The position numbers and the translations under genes were made by a program. Of a stretch of DNA of 64,000 nt, positions 8,913 to 17,048 are shown piece by piece. Below the pieces are notes generated by a model. That model did no database searches. It was not told where the DNA came from and saw only the letters and a program-made list of their open reading frames with translations. The stretch lies in contig JAHHHT010000010.1 in the NCBI GenBank assembly GCA_019359235.1, positions 186,001 to 250,000 of the forward strand. Direction: 5' to 3'. Source of the stretch: Oscillatoria princeps RMCB-10 (lineage in GTDB: Bacteria; Cyanobacteriota; Cyanobacteriia; Cyanobacteriales; Oscillatoriaceae). Within the stretch, counting starts at the first letter, position 1. Each line of letters begins with the position of its first letter.

Positions 8913-10495
8913 TAAATCCCCTGTACGTCCGGTGCCGCTGAAATTCTGTATACTAAACTAGCCTGAAGTTGAGAGTAAGGCTCCAGGGTGAAATTCCAGG
9001 TGCAAAAGCCGTTTTCATCCGGCTGCACGCCCTCTGTTGTCTTCTTAGAGAGCACCTCAACCTTCACCTGCTCTAACTCAGAAACCGGCACGCGCTCAGT
9101 GGTTTTAATCGTCCGGGGTTCTGCCCCAATATTCGAGAGGAACAGCTTTGTTTCAATCGTAACATTATTCCACTTCGTGAGAGGCTCCTGTTTTCTTTCC
9201 TGGGTTTGGGTTCGCTGCACGCGCACCGCTGCATCTGGCCCCCATCCGATGGCAAATTTCTCCCCAGGCGCAATAAACAGGACTGAAGTGCGCCCCACCA
9301 GCCCCGACGATCGCACTAAATCCACCGGCCCTGCTAGGATAGGAAAGGGCGCTGTATTTGTCTGCTCACTCTTGAGTGTAACTTGACAGGAAATCTCTGG
9401 CATCAAGACATACTCGATCTGTGCTTCCGACTCGAAAGAAAAAATAGGCACGCGGTATGGCCGACCATCTGAGGGAACAGTCGCCTTGCCTGCCGGTCGC
9501 AGGTTGCGGACTTCCCCACCGTCATCAACACCGGGGAGTGTAACCGTTTCCGGGACAACACCTGCACCCAGCCCTGCTGTTTGAATGTCCCGCTCTCGCA
9601 TTTGAATGACGACCCGCTTAGATTTTTCCTTAACATTTAACAGCTCATCTGTCAAGAGGGGCGGCTCAGTTCCCAGGGAAGCTCGTGCTGTGGAAAACAC
9701 CAAATCTACATTATTCCAGTCTTCGCCGGTGCGCTGCCACACACAGCCATCAACGCGAAATGATAAAGCCGGCTTGCTGTCTAGCAACAGGCGGGCTTGG
9801 TGACAGGGACGCCACAAGGCATTGGGAACCACATAGTCGAAAGCGAGCGCATATTCCCCCTGTTGCGGAATCATTAAATCTGCCTCGATGCGGGCAGTGC
9901 AGTCAATATCGGGGCGCGACAGAGCGGAGGCTTTGGCTTTTAAGTCATCAAGCGGCCGGTTCAGTTGCTCTTGAGTGCGCTCGCTGCTCGATATTGCCGC
10001 CCACACATCTCGCAATTGCTGGAACAGAGTAAAAAGCTGATCCTGCCAGGATGTCAGGTCAAATTGCCCCCAAATAGCATCGGCAGGCAACTCCTGCAAA
10101 CCCTGTGCTAATATAGTTTTTGCTCGCTGAAAACAATGCTCCTGGTGCTGCCGGTCTTCAGTGATATTATTCAAGCTTTGCAGGAGCTGCCGCATTTCAG
10201 CTTGCAACGCTTGGATTTCCTGCGCTAGCTCCTCTTCCTTAACCAGTACCAGCCGGCGAACCCGAACATCGTCAATGCGTGCTAACCCAAAGTCCTGGCA
10301 GAACTCCGCCCGCAGGGATTTATCGGAGAGCACTGGGGCGACTGGCTCTACTTTAATTCGCCACAGCCCCGGATTCAGCAGAGTTTTGCCAATTCGCCGC
10401 ACTTGCGCCCTGTCTTCCAAGAGTGTGACGGTAGAAACAGGGGCATCTAGGGTTAATTCCTGAACAATCTCTCCCGAACGCTGAATTGCTTGCAT
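8912..10495 (-). CDS. DUF4139/DUF4140 protein (MuiA-like), short paralog
   Basis: A 527-residue protein of the mucoidy-inhibitor MuiA-like family. The N-terminal DUF4140 part contains VSTVTLLEDRAQVRRIGK near residue 20. A coiled coil follows (about 75-130), then the DUF4139 beta region with LAFDYVVPNALWRPCHQARL and, near the end, VTIETKLFLSNIGAEPRTI, which is typical of the domain. The open frame runs upstream to 10780, but that part overlaps the next gene and a palindromic repeat, so ATG 10495 (MQAIQRSGE), the only suitable Met, was chosen. It lies 103 bases downstream of a larger paralog on the same strand, probably in one operon. The biochemical role is unknown; there is no signal peptide. 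Confidence 0.8.
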   Translation of the reverse strand: MQAIQRSGEIVQELTLDAPVSTVTLLEDRAQVRRIGKTLLNPGLWRIKVEPVAPVLSDKSLRAEFCQDFGLARIDDVRVRRLVLVKEEELAQEIQALQAEMRQLLQSLNNITEDRQHQEHCFQRAKTILAQGLQELPADAIWGQFDLTSWQDQLFTLFQQLRDVWAAISSSERTQEQLNRPLDDLKAKASALSRPDIDCTARIEADLMIPQQGEYALAFDYVVPNALWRPCHQARLLLDSKPALSFRVDGCVWQRTGEDWNNVDLVFSTARASLGTEPPLLTDELLNVKEKSKRVVIQMRERDIQTAGLGAGVVPETVTLPGVDDGGEVRNLRPAGKATVPSDGRPYRVPIFSFESEAQIEYVLMPEISCQVTLKSEQTNTAPFPILAGPVDLVRSSGLVGRTSVLFIAPGEKFAIGWGPDAAVRVQRTQTQERKQEPLTKWNNVTIETKLFLSNIGAEPRTIKTTERVPVSELEQVKVEVLSKKTTEGVQPDENGFCTWNFTLEPYSQLQASLVYRISAAPDVQGI

Positions 10496-10539
10496 CGCCT
10501 TTACCTTTGATTTGTTTCTGGTTTTTTCTGGTTTTGAAT

Positions 10540-10592
10540 GGAGGCAGAGCCTCCATTTTTTCGTTCCCAGGCGGAGCCTGGGAACGAGAAAG
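10540..10592. repeat. GGAGGCAGAGCCTCC / CCCAGGCGGAGCCTGGG hairpins
   Basis: Two adjacent short palindromes between the two DUF4139 genes are identical in type to those in the kdpF-kdpC spacer. On the - strand they sit just after the stop of the longer paralog. Confidence 0.75.
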
Positions 10593-10598
10593 ATGATA

Positions 10599-12818
10599 TC
10601 ACTCCTCCCGCCGGTTGCCACCGAGAATTTCGCTATCCACAAATGTCTTAATGATGTAGTGAACAGAGAGCGCTGTCTTGTCTTTTGGTGGCACTTGCAC
10701 CCGCCAGCGGAAACCGCGCTGGATGGGTGCGCCGCGCTCCTGCTGTTCGTATTTCTCCCATGCCGGTGAGACGCTATCAATCAGCACATCAACCTTGGCA
10801 CCCTTCTGGGGCATGGGAAGACGCTCGCGCACTTCAATGGCAGCCTCTCGGGACAGATTGTTGGCGATCTCTATTTTGATTTTGTGGTGGAGTTCGTTTA
10901 AGGCGACGAGAGTTTCTCCGGAACGGATTTCCTCATAAGACGTGTTGCGGGCGACTTTGATGGCTTGCTCAACCCCAAGCCCCAATTCCATCTGTCCTTT
11001 TGGTGGAACAGTGGCAATGTTCGCAGACAAGATGTACTCGCCATCGACATAGATATCTGCCGGTCCAGCCAGTAGCGGCGCGGACAGCGGGTTGCGCAGT
11101 TGGACGATCCGGAAGACACTGCTATCCTGACGCGGAACGACGACATAGCGCATTTCCACGGTTGTGTTCTTGGCTGTGAGGGCGACAGAGTGAAACTCCC
11201 CGTCTGAGGGGACATCCACCCGCCCATCGGCGCTGTAGGCATAGTCAAATGAGCCTGCTGCCTCTCGCACATTAATCCCACCGGCTGGAAGTGCTGCCAA
11301 AAGACAGTGTTGGGCCTCGGACACAGCCTGTCGCACCACTTCCATAACGCTGTAACTGACCGCAACTTTCTGGCGCAGGAGGATTTCCAGATACGCTTCA
11401 TGGCGTTGCTCGACCGACAATATCCCGCGCTTGTTTGGGTCTGACGCTGCTCCCATCCGCATCAGACCATAGTTTAGAAAAGGGGAGGAAAAATCAACCC
11501 CTGAAGTCAGTTCGGCGAACTCCGTTTCGGGGGCGGCTAGGGAAAATACCTGATCGTTGCTGAGCAAATCTTCGTCGCTCCTATAGGAGCGGTCCATCTT
11601 CTTGGAGCGTGCGGGGGAGCGTGGAGCATAGTCAGGTCTGTCTGCAAGCAGATTTATTTCCGGTACATCGAAGGGGTTCACTACCCCCCGTCCTGCCGGC
11701 TCCTGACTCCTCGGCGCAGTCAGCAAATCCTCCTCCTCCCATTCTCCGAACTCCAGTTCAAACTCTGCGCTCTCGTCGCTCTCTAATTTTTCAATGATCT
11801 CCTGGCGGATACTGATATCCACACTGGCTAACGCCTCGGCTTGGCCAGACACCTGTTGTGTGGCAGCGAACATTTTTTCCTGCTGCCGGTCGAAATCCTC
11901 AAACAGAATCTCGGCATTCACTGGTGGCGGACGCCAGCCGGCTTTTTTGGCCACCGGCTGCTGCCGGCCCAGGCGCAGCGACGGCAACTGCGGCAGCTCG
12001 CACCACGCCTGGGCTACAGCGGTAGACAGTTCCAGGCGCACTCCTGACCAGTCCTCACCCGTGCGCTGGCAAATCAGCCCCCGCACAGCAATCGTTGCGG
12101 TACTTTCGGCACTGTTGAGCCGGCAGACATAAGCCGGTGTCCAGCGTGCCCCCGGCACAAAATATTCCACAACCAGCCGCGCCGGTTGAGTCCAAGGCGA
12201 ATCGCCTTGATAGCTCAAGCTGACAGCCGCAGTCTTGCGCAGCTCGTCAGGTCTGGCATCCCGGGCACTGGAAGCGCTCGCCTGCTTCTGCTGCAAATCG
12301 GCTAGGTGTTCTTGAGCTTGGCGCAGCTGTTCCCGGGTTTCCCGCTTTTCCAGAATGCGGGCGCGGATCTGTTCGGAGCTGAAGTTGGCCAGTGCGAGGC
12401 GGGCACTCATTGGCGAGGGGGGTGGCGCTTTCTCCGCTTCCCCAGGTGGCCTTGACGGCACTTGCAGCTGGCGCAGCACCTCGATTTCACTGTCTGTCAG
12501 GGCGAGCGAGTCTTGAATGCGCCGCACTTGAGCCGCTGCTGCCCGCACTTCCTCATCTAGAGAGGGTGCCGGTGTCTCCTGTCGGGGGGGAACGGCTAGG
12601 CCAATGCGAACATCCCCAGCAATGGGAGCGTTTTCCCGCTCGGCTTCAACGCGAACCCGGAGGCTGCTGTCGTCGAGAGCCAGAGGCAGACCGGCTATCT
12701 CCACAATTTCCGGCAATTCGCCCCCGGATGCGGGCAACTCGGCAATCCGGGTCACTGTTGCGCCGGCAGCGTACACTCTCACGGCGTCAATCCTGGAAGT
12801 TAGCTGTGAGGCTGTCAT
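10599..12818 (-). CDS. DUF4139 protein (MuiA-like), long paralog
   Basis: A 739-residue protein with the same layout as its neighbour: an N-terminal DUF4140 region with RIDAVRVYAAGATVTRIAEL, a coiled coil (about residues 85-190), the DUF4139 core beginning near LVVEYFVPGARWTPAYVCRL, and a C-terminal part with KIKIEIANNLSREAAIEVRE. It has a ~130-residue acidic, low-complexity insertion (about 310-440), including ESDESAEFELEFGEWEEEDL, which the short paralog lacks. The ATG at 12818 is preceded by AGAGGTG at good spacing. No signal peptide is visible. The pair probably arose by old duplication, since only general similarity remains. Function is unknown apart from the family link to cell-surface phenotypes. 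Confidence 0.8.
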   Translation of the reverse strand: MTASQLTSRIDAVRVYAAGATVTRIAELPASGGELPEIVEIAGLPLALDDSSLRVRVEAERENAPIAGDVRIGLAVPPRQETPAPSLDEEVRAAAAQVRRIQDSLALTDSEIEVLRQLQVPSRPPGEAEKAPPPSPMSARLALANFSSEQIRARILEKRETREQLRQAQEHLADLQQKQASASSARDARPDELRKTAAVSLSYQGDSPWTQPARLVVEYFVPGARWTPAYVCRLNSAESTATIAVRGLICQRTGEDWSGVRLELSTAVAQAWCELPQLPSLRLGRQQPVAKKAGWRPPPVNAEILFEDFDRQQEKMFAATQQVSGQAEALASVDISIRQEIIEKLESDESAEFELEFGEWEEEDLLTAPRSQEPAGRGVVNPFDVPEINLLADRPDYAPRSPARSKKMDRSYRSDEDLLSNDQVFSLAAPETEFAELTSGVDFSSPFLNYGLMRMGAASDPNKRGILSVEQRHEAYLEILLRQKVAVSYSVMEVVRQAVSEAQHCLLAALPAGGINVREAAGSFDYAYSADGRVDVPSDGEFHSVALTAKNTTVEMRYVVVPRQDSSVFRIVQLRNPLSAPLLAGPADIYVDGEYILSANIATVPPKGQMELGLGVEQAIKVARNTSYEEIRSGETLVALNELHHKIKIEIANNLSREAAIEVRERLPMPQKGAKVDVLIDSVSPAWEKYEQQERGAPIQRGFRWRVQVPPKDKTALSVHYIIKTFVDSEILGGNRREE

Positions 12819-12948
12819 AGTTTTGCACCTCTTAGTTAGCGATTGTCAATCTGGGCCCGCTGCAAGCGACCGGAAAAATCTACATAAACCGTTTTCCACT
12901 CCGAAAACACGTCCAGCGCAGCGCTGCCATCGTTTCTAGGGCACTGGG

Positions 12949-13034
12949 CACGCCCCCCCTACGGGGGCGCAACGCTTACGCATGGGGCATGGATGATTCT
13001 TCCCCATGCGCTGTGCCCCATGCCCCATGCCCAT
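12949..13034. repeat. GGGGCAT-type STRR and adjoining palindrome
   Basis: A palindrome CGCCCCCCCTACGGGGGCG is followed by facing copies of the CATGGGG/CCCCATG unit (12979-13032). This belongs to the heptamer repeat family found at many points in the window (14201, 18672, 20439, 22171, 29190, 34927, 54210, 58529). Confidence 0.75.
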
Positions 13035-13133
13035 TTTCACCCACCCACAAGCCACTTTTGGTAAGCCTTGCGGGCAGCCAGATAAGTCCAGTTTGGCCTA
13101 AGGAATGGAGCGCGTCAAGTGCGTTTGGCCAGC

Positions 13134-13248
13134 GGCGTTGCAGATTAGAAAGATGATATCACCGCAACCCCCATCTCTTTCTCCCCCTCCCCGCAAGCGG
13201 GGAGGGGGTAGGGGGGTGGGGTTCTTCCTCCCCGGAATATGCAACGCC
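13134..13248. mobile_element. MITE with GGCGTTGCA ends, copy 1
   Basis: The element starts GGCGTTGCAG and ends TGCAACGCC. It contains AAGATGATATCACC, a CCCCTCCCCGC hairpin with GCGGGGAGGGG, and GGGGGGTGGGGTTCTTCC. It is flanked by TTGGCCAGC (13125-13133) and TTGGCGAGC (13249-13257), a 9-base target duplication with one mismatch. Copies 2 and 3 are at 14654-14769 and 53950-54072. It has no coding capacity. Confidence 0.8.
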
Positions 13249-13390
13249 TTGGCGAGCCGGTGGCTGTGTCGGGGGTGAGTGCGTGACGCACTGGGAACCG
13301 CAAGTCGCCAGTTTTTTGTCTGTCAAGGGGAGCGTTTCATCCAAACCTGATTGCTGCGTGCGTGGCAGCCACGACTGAGTGGACACATCA

Positions 13391-13417
13391 AAAACTGGCT
13401 GTGTGCCGGTTTTTTTC
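13391..13417 (+). terminator. Rho-independent terminator candidate
   Basis: The hairpin AAAACTGGC, loop TGTGT, GCCGGTTTT is followed by TTTTTC. It points along the + strand, but no + strand gene ends upstream of it: the nearest gene is on the other strand and starts at 12818. It may end an unrecognised short transcript from 13260-13390, or be part of the leader of the RGSGR gene. Confidence 0.45.
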
Positions 13418-13479
13418 TCCAGATGGCGCTGAGGTTTCTGCGAATCACGGAGTAGAAAGTTGATTCAAGGAGATTTCTT

Positions 13480-14178
13480 ATGCGCATCTACACGATCGCT
13501 CTCTCAGGTTTGTTGCTTCTTGGTGGTGCGGTTAACGCCCAAGCTTTTGAGCTTCGTTCTTCTCAAGAATCCCCATCTGATAGAGTGAAAGAATTCTCAT
13601 TATCTCAAGCGGAAAATGAGGGTGTTGGCTGCGATACAACCCAGCAGTCTGGCTGCGACGACCAGCGCTCCCATCGGGGCAGCGGGCGGAAAGAACAAGA
13701 TTTGAATAACCAACAGCAACACTCAAAAGCTTTCCAGCAACTGTTAGCTGAAGACTCTGAAAGTGATGATAGCGCTCATCGGGGCAGCGGGCGAAAAGAC
13801 CAAGATTCGACCGGCGATCAGTCACAATCAAAAGCTTCCCAGCAACTGCTAGCTGAAAACTCTGAAAGTGATGATAGCGCTCATCGGGGCAGCGGGCGGA
13901 AGGAGCAAGAATCGAGCGGAGAGGAGGCACAAGCAAAGGCGGCTCATCAACTGTTAGCTGAAAACTCTGAAAGTGAGGAAAGCGCTCATCGCGGCAGCGG
14001 GCGGAAGGAGCAAGAATCGACCGGCGAGGAGGCACAAGCAAAGGCTGTTCAGCAACGCGATGGTAACAGTAAACAGCTATTAGTGGCTCAAGCGCAAGAC
14101 GAGTCGAATCCGGGCGACGGCAGTACCGATGGCGAAACTGAAGAAGGTCATCGTGGCAGCGGACGGAAAGATGCTTAA
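13480..14178 (+). CDS. Secreted PatX-like protein with five HRGSGRK motifs
   Basis: A 232-residue protein with a clear Sec signal peptide (MRIYTIALSGLLLLGGAVNAQA, cut expected after residue 22). The mature part is very hydrophilic and contains HRGSGRK at residues 65, 100, 135, 170 and 224. The first four copies are exactly 35 residues apart and alternate with a conserved spacer, QQLLAENSESDDSA and variants. RGSGR is the pentapeptide of PatS/HetN, and HRG(S/T)GR is the signature of PatX, the secreted regulator of HetR-dependent patterning in filamentous cyanobacteria. Known PatX proteins as I recall them are short with a single C-terminal motif, so this looks like a multi-copy precursor. AGGAGA precedes the ATG. 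Peptide release and function are inferred, not shown. Confidence 0.8.
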   Translation: MRIYTIALSGLLLLGGAVNAQAFELRSSQESPSDRVKEFSLSQAENEGVGCDTTQQSGCDDQRSHRGSGRKEQDLNNQQQHSKAFQQLLAEDSESDDSAHRGSGRKDQDSTGDQSQSKASQQLLAENSESDDSAHRGSGRKEQESSGEEAQAKAAHQLLAENSESEESAHRGSGRKEQESTGEEAQAKAVQQRDGNSKQLLVAQAQDESNPGDGSTDGETEEGHRGSGRKDA

Positions 14179-14364
14179 TATTAAGTTCGAGTCAGGGAAC
14201 TGGGCATTGGGTATTGGGCAAAGGCTTGCGCAATTGATACCAAGTTGGGATAGATAGTATTTTTTCCGGGGATGGAAAGGCTTTACTGCCGCCTTTTTCA
14301 ATCCAAAATCCAAAATCTAAAATCCCAAATAGGTATGAGCGCGATTTCTAGAGCGACCGACTTG

Positions 14365-14373
14365 TGATATAAT
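14365..14373 (+). promoter_or_regulatory. Extended -10 candidate (TGATATAAT)
   Basis: TGATATAAT matches an extended -10 box. No convincing -35 hexamer is present. It is the best promoter-like site ahead of the chemosensory cluster, about 600 bases before the first gene, which would imply a long leader crossed by a MITE. Low certainty. Confidence 0.3.
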
Positions 14374-14653
14374 GTTTGCGCCCGTACAGGGCAGCATCGT
14401 GCGACAGCAGGGATGAATGGCTGTCTTTATGGTGCACCAGGCTTAGTAAAATTGCATGCTTCACCGCACCGGCACTCTGGCTGGGAAATCCGTCCCGCTT
14501 GCGGGTTGCTGCGCCATCCGGAAAACCCGGGTTCTGTGGCAAGGCTTTTCTTGCAGGGGCAAGGAATGCCGGTGCGCGGTGCGAGTAGCGAGTGAGATTC
14601 CACCGGCAACCTCTCCAGGAGGGGTTGCCGGCTTTGCCTGTGCGCGGCAATTG

Positions 14654-14769
14654 GGCGTTGCAGTAAGACAAGATGATGCTAGCAAAACTCCCATCTCTTT
14701 CTCCCCCTCCCCGCTTGCGGGGAGGGGGTTGGGGGGTGGGGTTCTTCATCCGGTGGAATATGCAACGCC
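14654..14769. mobile_element. MITE with GGCGTTGCA ends, copy 2
   Basis: The element starts GGCGTTGCAG and ends TGCAACGCC, with the same CCCCTCCCCGC / GCGGGGAGGGG core and GGGGTTCTTCATCC segment as copy 1. It is flanked by GGCAATTG and GGCGATTT, an 8-base duplication with two differences, suggesting an older insertion. Confidence 0.75.
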
Positions 14770-14972
14770 GGCGATTTGGCCAAGGAATGCCGGTGGCGGC
14801 TGTTTTATATCGGTTCAGTGGTGCCGGGTGCGTGTGGGTTGTGCGGTGCCGGTGCGCTGCGCATACGCTTAAAGGGGAACGCACCCACTCAAACAGGTGG
14901 GGTGCGTTCCGCAAAAACCGAATCCTTGCCGCGCAGAAGCTCAAAGGGGAACGCACCCTGCTAAGTTGAAAA

Positions 14973-15431
14973 ATGTTAATGTTGCTTTGTTACGTTGGTG
15001 AAGACCGGTACGCGCTGGAGAGCAGTCGGGTTGTGGAGGTGCTGCCACTGGTGGCCCTCAGAAAGCTGCACCAAGCTCCTGAGTGTGTGGCTGGTATATT
15101 TAATTACCGAGGCCAGATCGTCTCGGTGATTGACTTGTGCCGGTTGATACAAGGCCATCCCTGCATGCCTCACTTGAGTACGCGGATCGTGATGGTCAAG
15201 TACCTGGAGCGCGACAGTACGCCGCGCCTGCTGGGGGTGATGGCGGAACGGGTGACAGAAACGCTCAACACCCCAGAAACTGAACTGGTGGAGCCGGCTG
15301 TGACTGTGAATTCAGCCCCTTATTTGGGAAAAATCATTGTGGACGAGCGGGGCATGATTCAGTGTTTGCGGGTAGAATATTTGTTGCCGGAGTCGCAGCG
15401 AGCCGAAGAGCTGCCAAAGCCCTCGGGCTAG
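14973..15431 (+). CDS. cheW: CheW-like adaptor (WspB position)
   Basis: A 152-residue single CheW domain: the start MLLCYVGEDRYALESSRVVEVLP, APECVAGIFNYRGQIVSVID in the middle and YLGKIIVDERGMIQCL near the end are the standard CheW strands. It links receptors to the CheA kinase in the cytoplasm. It is the first gene of a cluster ordered CheW, CheR-TPR, receptors, CheW, CheA-REC, CheB, which parallels wspB-wspC-wspA-wspD-wspE-wspF apart from the receptor position. A second in-frame ATG three codons later is also possible. Confidence 0.9.
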   Translation: MLMLLCYVGEDRYALESSRVVEVLPLVALRKLHQAPECVAGIFNYRGQIVSVIDLCRLIQGHPCMPHLSTRIVMVKYLERDSTPRLLGVMAERVTETLNTPETELVEPAVTVNSAPYLGKIIVDERGMIQCLRVEYLLPESQRAEELPKPSG

Positions 15432-15534
15432 CGGCTGGGGTCACAGGTAGATATCGGGGCGCATCTCAAAAAAGCGGAAACTCACAGCTTGCGGTGCGGG
15501 CGTCTTGTCCGCTCTGCGACTTCTGGCAGTCCGA

Positions 15535-16950
15535 ATGCAGTCGGCACAAAAAAAGGTGTTTTTACCAAACGAGATGCTCCAAGATATTGAAGCGCTGCTC
15601 CGACAGAAAATAGGTTTAGAGGCCAATTCGATTGGCTCTAGCGCCATCGACAGAGCTGTGCGCCAGCGCATGGCAGAGTGCGGTTTGCCCGACATGCCGG
15701 CCTACCTGATGCGATTGCAGACCTCGCCGCAGGAATTAGATGAGCTGATTGAAACTGTAATTGTACCAGAAACCTGGTTTTTCCGGGACAGGGAACCGTT
15801 TAATTTATTGAGCCGCTATGTGATGGCGGAGTGGCTGCCGGCCAATCCGGGCGGGGTGCTGCGCGTCTTGAGCGTGCCCTGCTCCACGGGTGAAGAACCT
15901 TACTCGATTGCGCTCGCCTTGCTGGAGGCGGGGTTAGCCTCAAAAAACTTCTGCATCGACGCCACTGACATCAGCAAAAAATCCCTGCTTAAAGCTCAGC
16001 GTGCCGTCTATGACAGGAATTCTTTTCGCGGTGAGAGCGTGGAAGCGGCTGAAGGGGCGGCGCAAGACAAGAGCTACTCCGGGAGAAGACTTTCTCTGTT
16101 GGCCCTGCGGGAAAAATATTTTGTGCGAACGGCTGAGGGATATGAGCTGTGCGAGTGGGTCAGGCGTGCGGTGAATTTCAGTTACGGCAATTTGTTAGAT
16201 CCCTATTTTGGGGTTGACAGGAGGCACTATGATGCGATATTCTGTCGCAACTTGTTAATTTACCTCCACAGTGCGGCTAGAAAGCGGGCAATCCAGGTTT
16301 TAGAGCGCTTGTTAACTCCAAAAGGGTTGCTGTTTGTGGGGCACTCGGAAACGGGACAGCTATTCGGCACCCGGTTTGTGTCCGTGCGCCACCCTCTGGC
16401 TTTTGCGTACCGCAAGGCAGAAGTCGGGGCGGAAGGGCACAGCAAGAAGGCAGCGGGGGAGAAAGAAAAGCTCCTGTCCTCTACTACCCCGGATTACCCT
16501 TGGAACCCCCCCGCACCGGCTTCGCCTGTTTTGCCAATCCGCTCTCAAAACTCAACTCTGAAAACTCAACTCTCTTCCCCAGCCCCCAGCCCCCAGCCCT
16601 CAGTTCCTTCTCCGCCGCCCAGTCCTGCGCCTCCAGTGTCTTCTTTGCTGGAAACCGCCCGGAGTTTGGCGAATCTGGGACAGTTGGATCGCGCCGCCGC
16701 TTTGTGCGAAACTTACCTGAGTCAGAACCGCGTCAGTGCTGAGGCGTATCTTTTGCTGGGGGAGGTGCGTTGCAGCGCCGGCAATCCAGAGCAAGCTGAG
16801 CAATATTTCTACAAAGTGATTTATTTGGAACCCAATCACGAAGAGGCACTCACGCACCTGGCGCTGCTCAAAGAACGTCGCGGGGATTTTGCCGGCGCAG
16901 CAATCCTCAGGCAGCGAATTCAGAGACTTCAAAAATTTTCGATTCAGTAG
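15535..16950 (+). CDS. cheR: CheR methyltransferase with C-terminal TPR (WspC-like)
   Basis: From ATG 15535 the protein has 471 residues. The N-terminal CheR helical region includes VIVPETWFFRDREPF near residue 88. The SAM-binding methyltransferase fold follows, with VLSVPCSTGEEPYSIAL near residue 115 and YDAIFCRNLLIYL near residue 235. A Pro/Ser-rich linker (about 310-375) leads to tetratricopeptide repeats (about 380-465, e.g. AEAYLLLGEVRCSAGNPEQA). CheR-TPR fusions are characteristic of WspC-type enzymes, which methylate receptors lacking the C-terminal pentapeptide tether. None of the receptors here ends in such a pentapeptide, which agrees. The frame is open upstream to a TTG at 15505; the ATG was preferred. 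Confidence 0.9.
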   Translation: MQSAQKKVFLPNEMLQDIEALLRQKIGLEANSIGSSAIDRAVRQRMAECGLPDMPAYLMRLQTSPQELDELIETVIVPETWFFRDREPFNLLSRYVMAEWLPANPGGVLRVLSVPCSTGEEPYSIALALLEAGLASKNFCIDATDISKKSLLKAQRAVYDRNSFRGESVEAAEGAAQDKSYSGRRLSLLALREKYFVRTAEGYELCEWVRRAVNFSYGNLLDPYFGVDRRHYDAIFCRNLLIYLHSAARKRAIQVLERLLTPKGLLFVGHSETGQLFGTRFVSVRHPLAFAYRKAEVGAEGHSKKAAGEKEKLLSSTTPDYPWNPPAPASPVLPIRSQNSTLKTQLSSPAPSPQPSVPSPPPSPAPPVSSLLETARSLANLGQLDRAAALCETYLSQNRVSAEAYLLLGEVRCSAGNPEQAEQYFYKVIYLEPNHEEALTHLALLKERRGDFAGAAILRQRIQRLQKFSIQ

Positions 16951-17048
16951 AAGTAGAAGATTGGCTAAAAGCGCGGAGGCTGGGCTAGTATTAAATTTAA
17001 TTTAATTTTTTTTAGCCCTTAACAAAATTAGAGAGGACACATCGGTCA

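Larger units (their letters stand above)
14179..14972. other. Non-coding spacer before the chemosensory cluster
   Basis: No gene is supported in these ~790 bases. The spacer holds a short GGGCATTGGG-type STRR (14201-14221), a candidate promoter at 14365-14373, a MITE copy (14654-14769), GC-rich duplicated snippets (AAGGAATGCCGGTG at 14563 and 14783), and facing GGGGAACGCACCC / GGTGCGTTCC repeats (14874-14958). An open frame on the opposite strand crosses all these repeats and is not believed. Confidence 0.6.

Noticed and set aside
14348-14956. 202-codon - strand open frame in the spacer before cheW
   Set aside because: It crosses the MITE and palindromic repeats, its translation is repeat-derived (NPTPQPPPRKRGGG), and it has no ribosome site.
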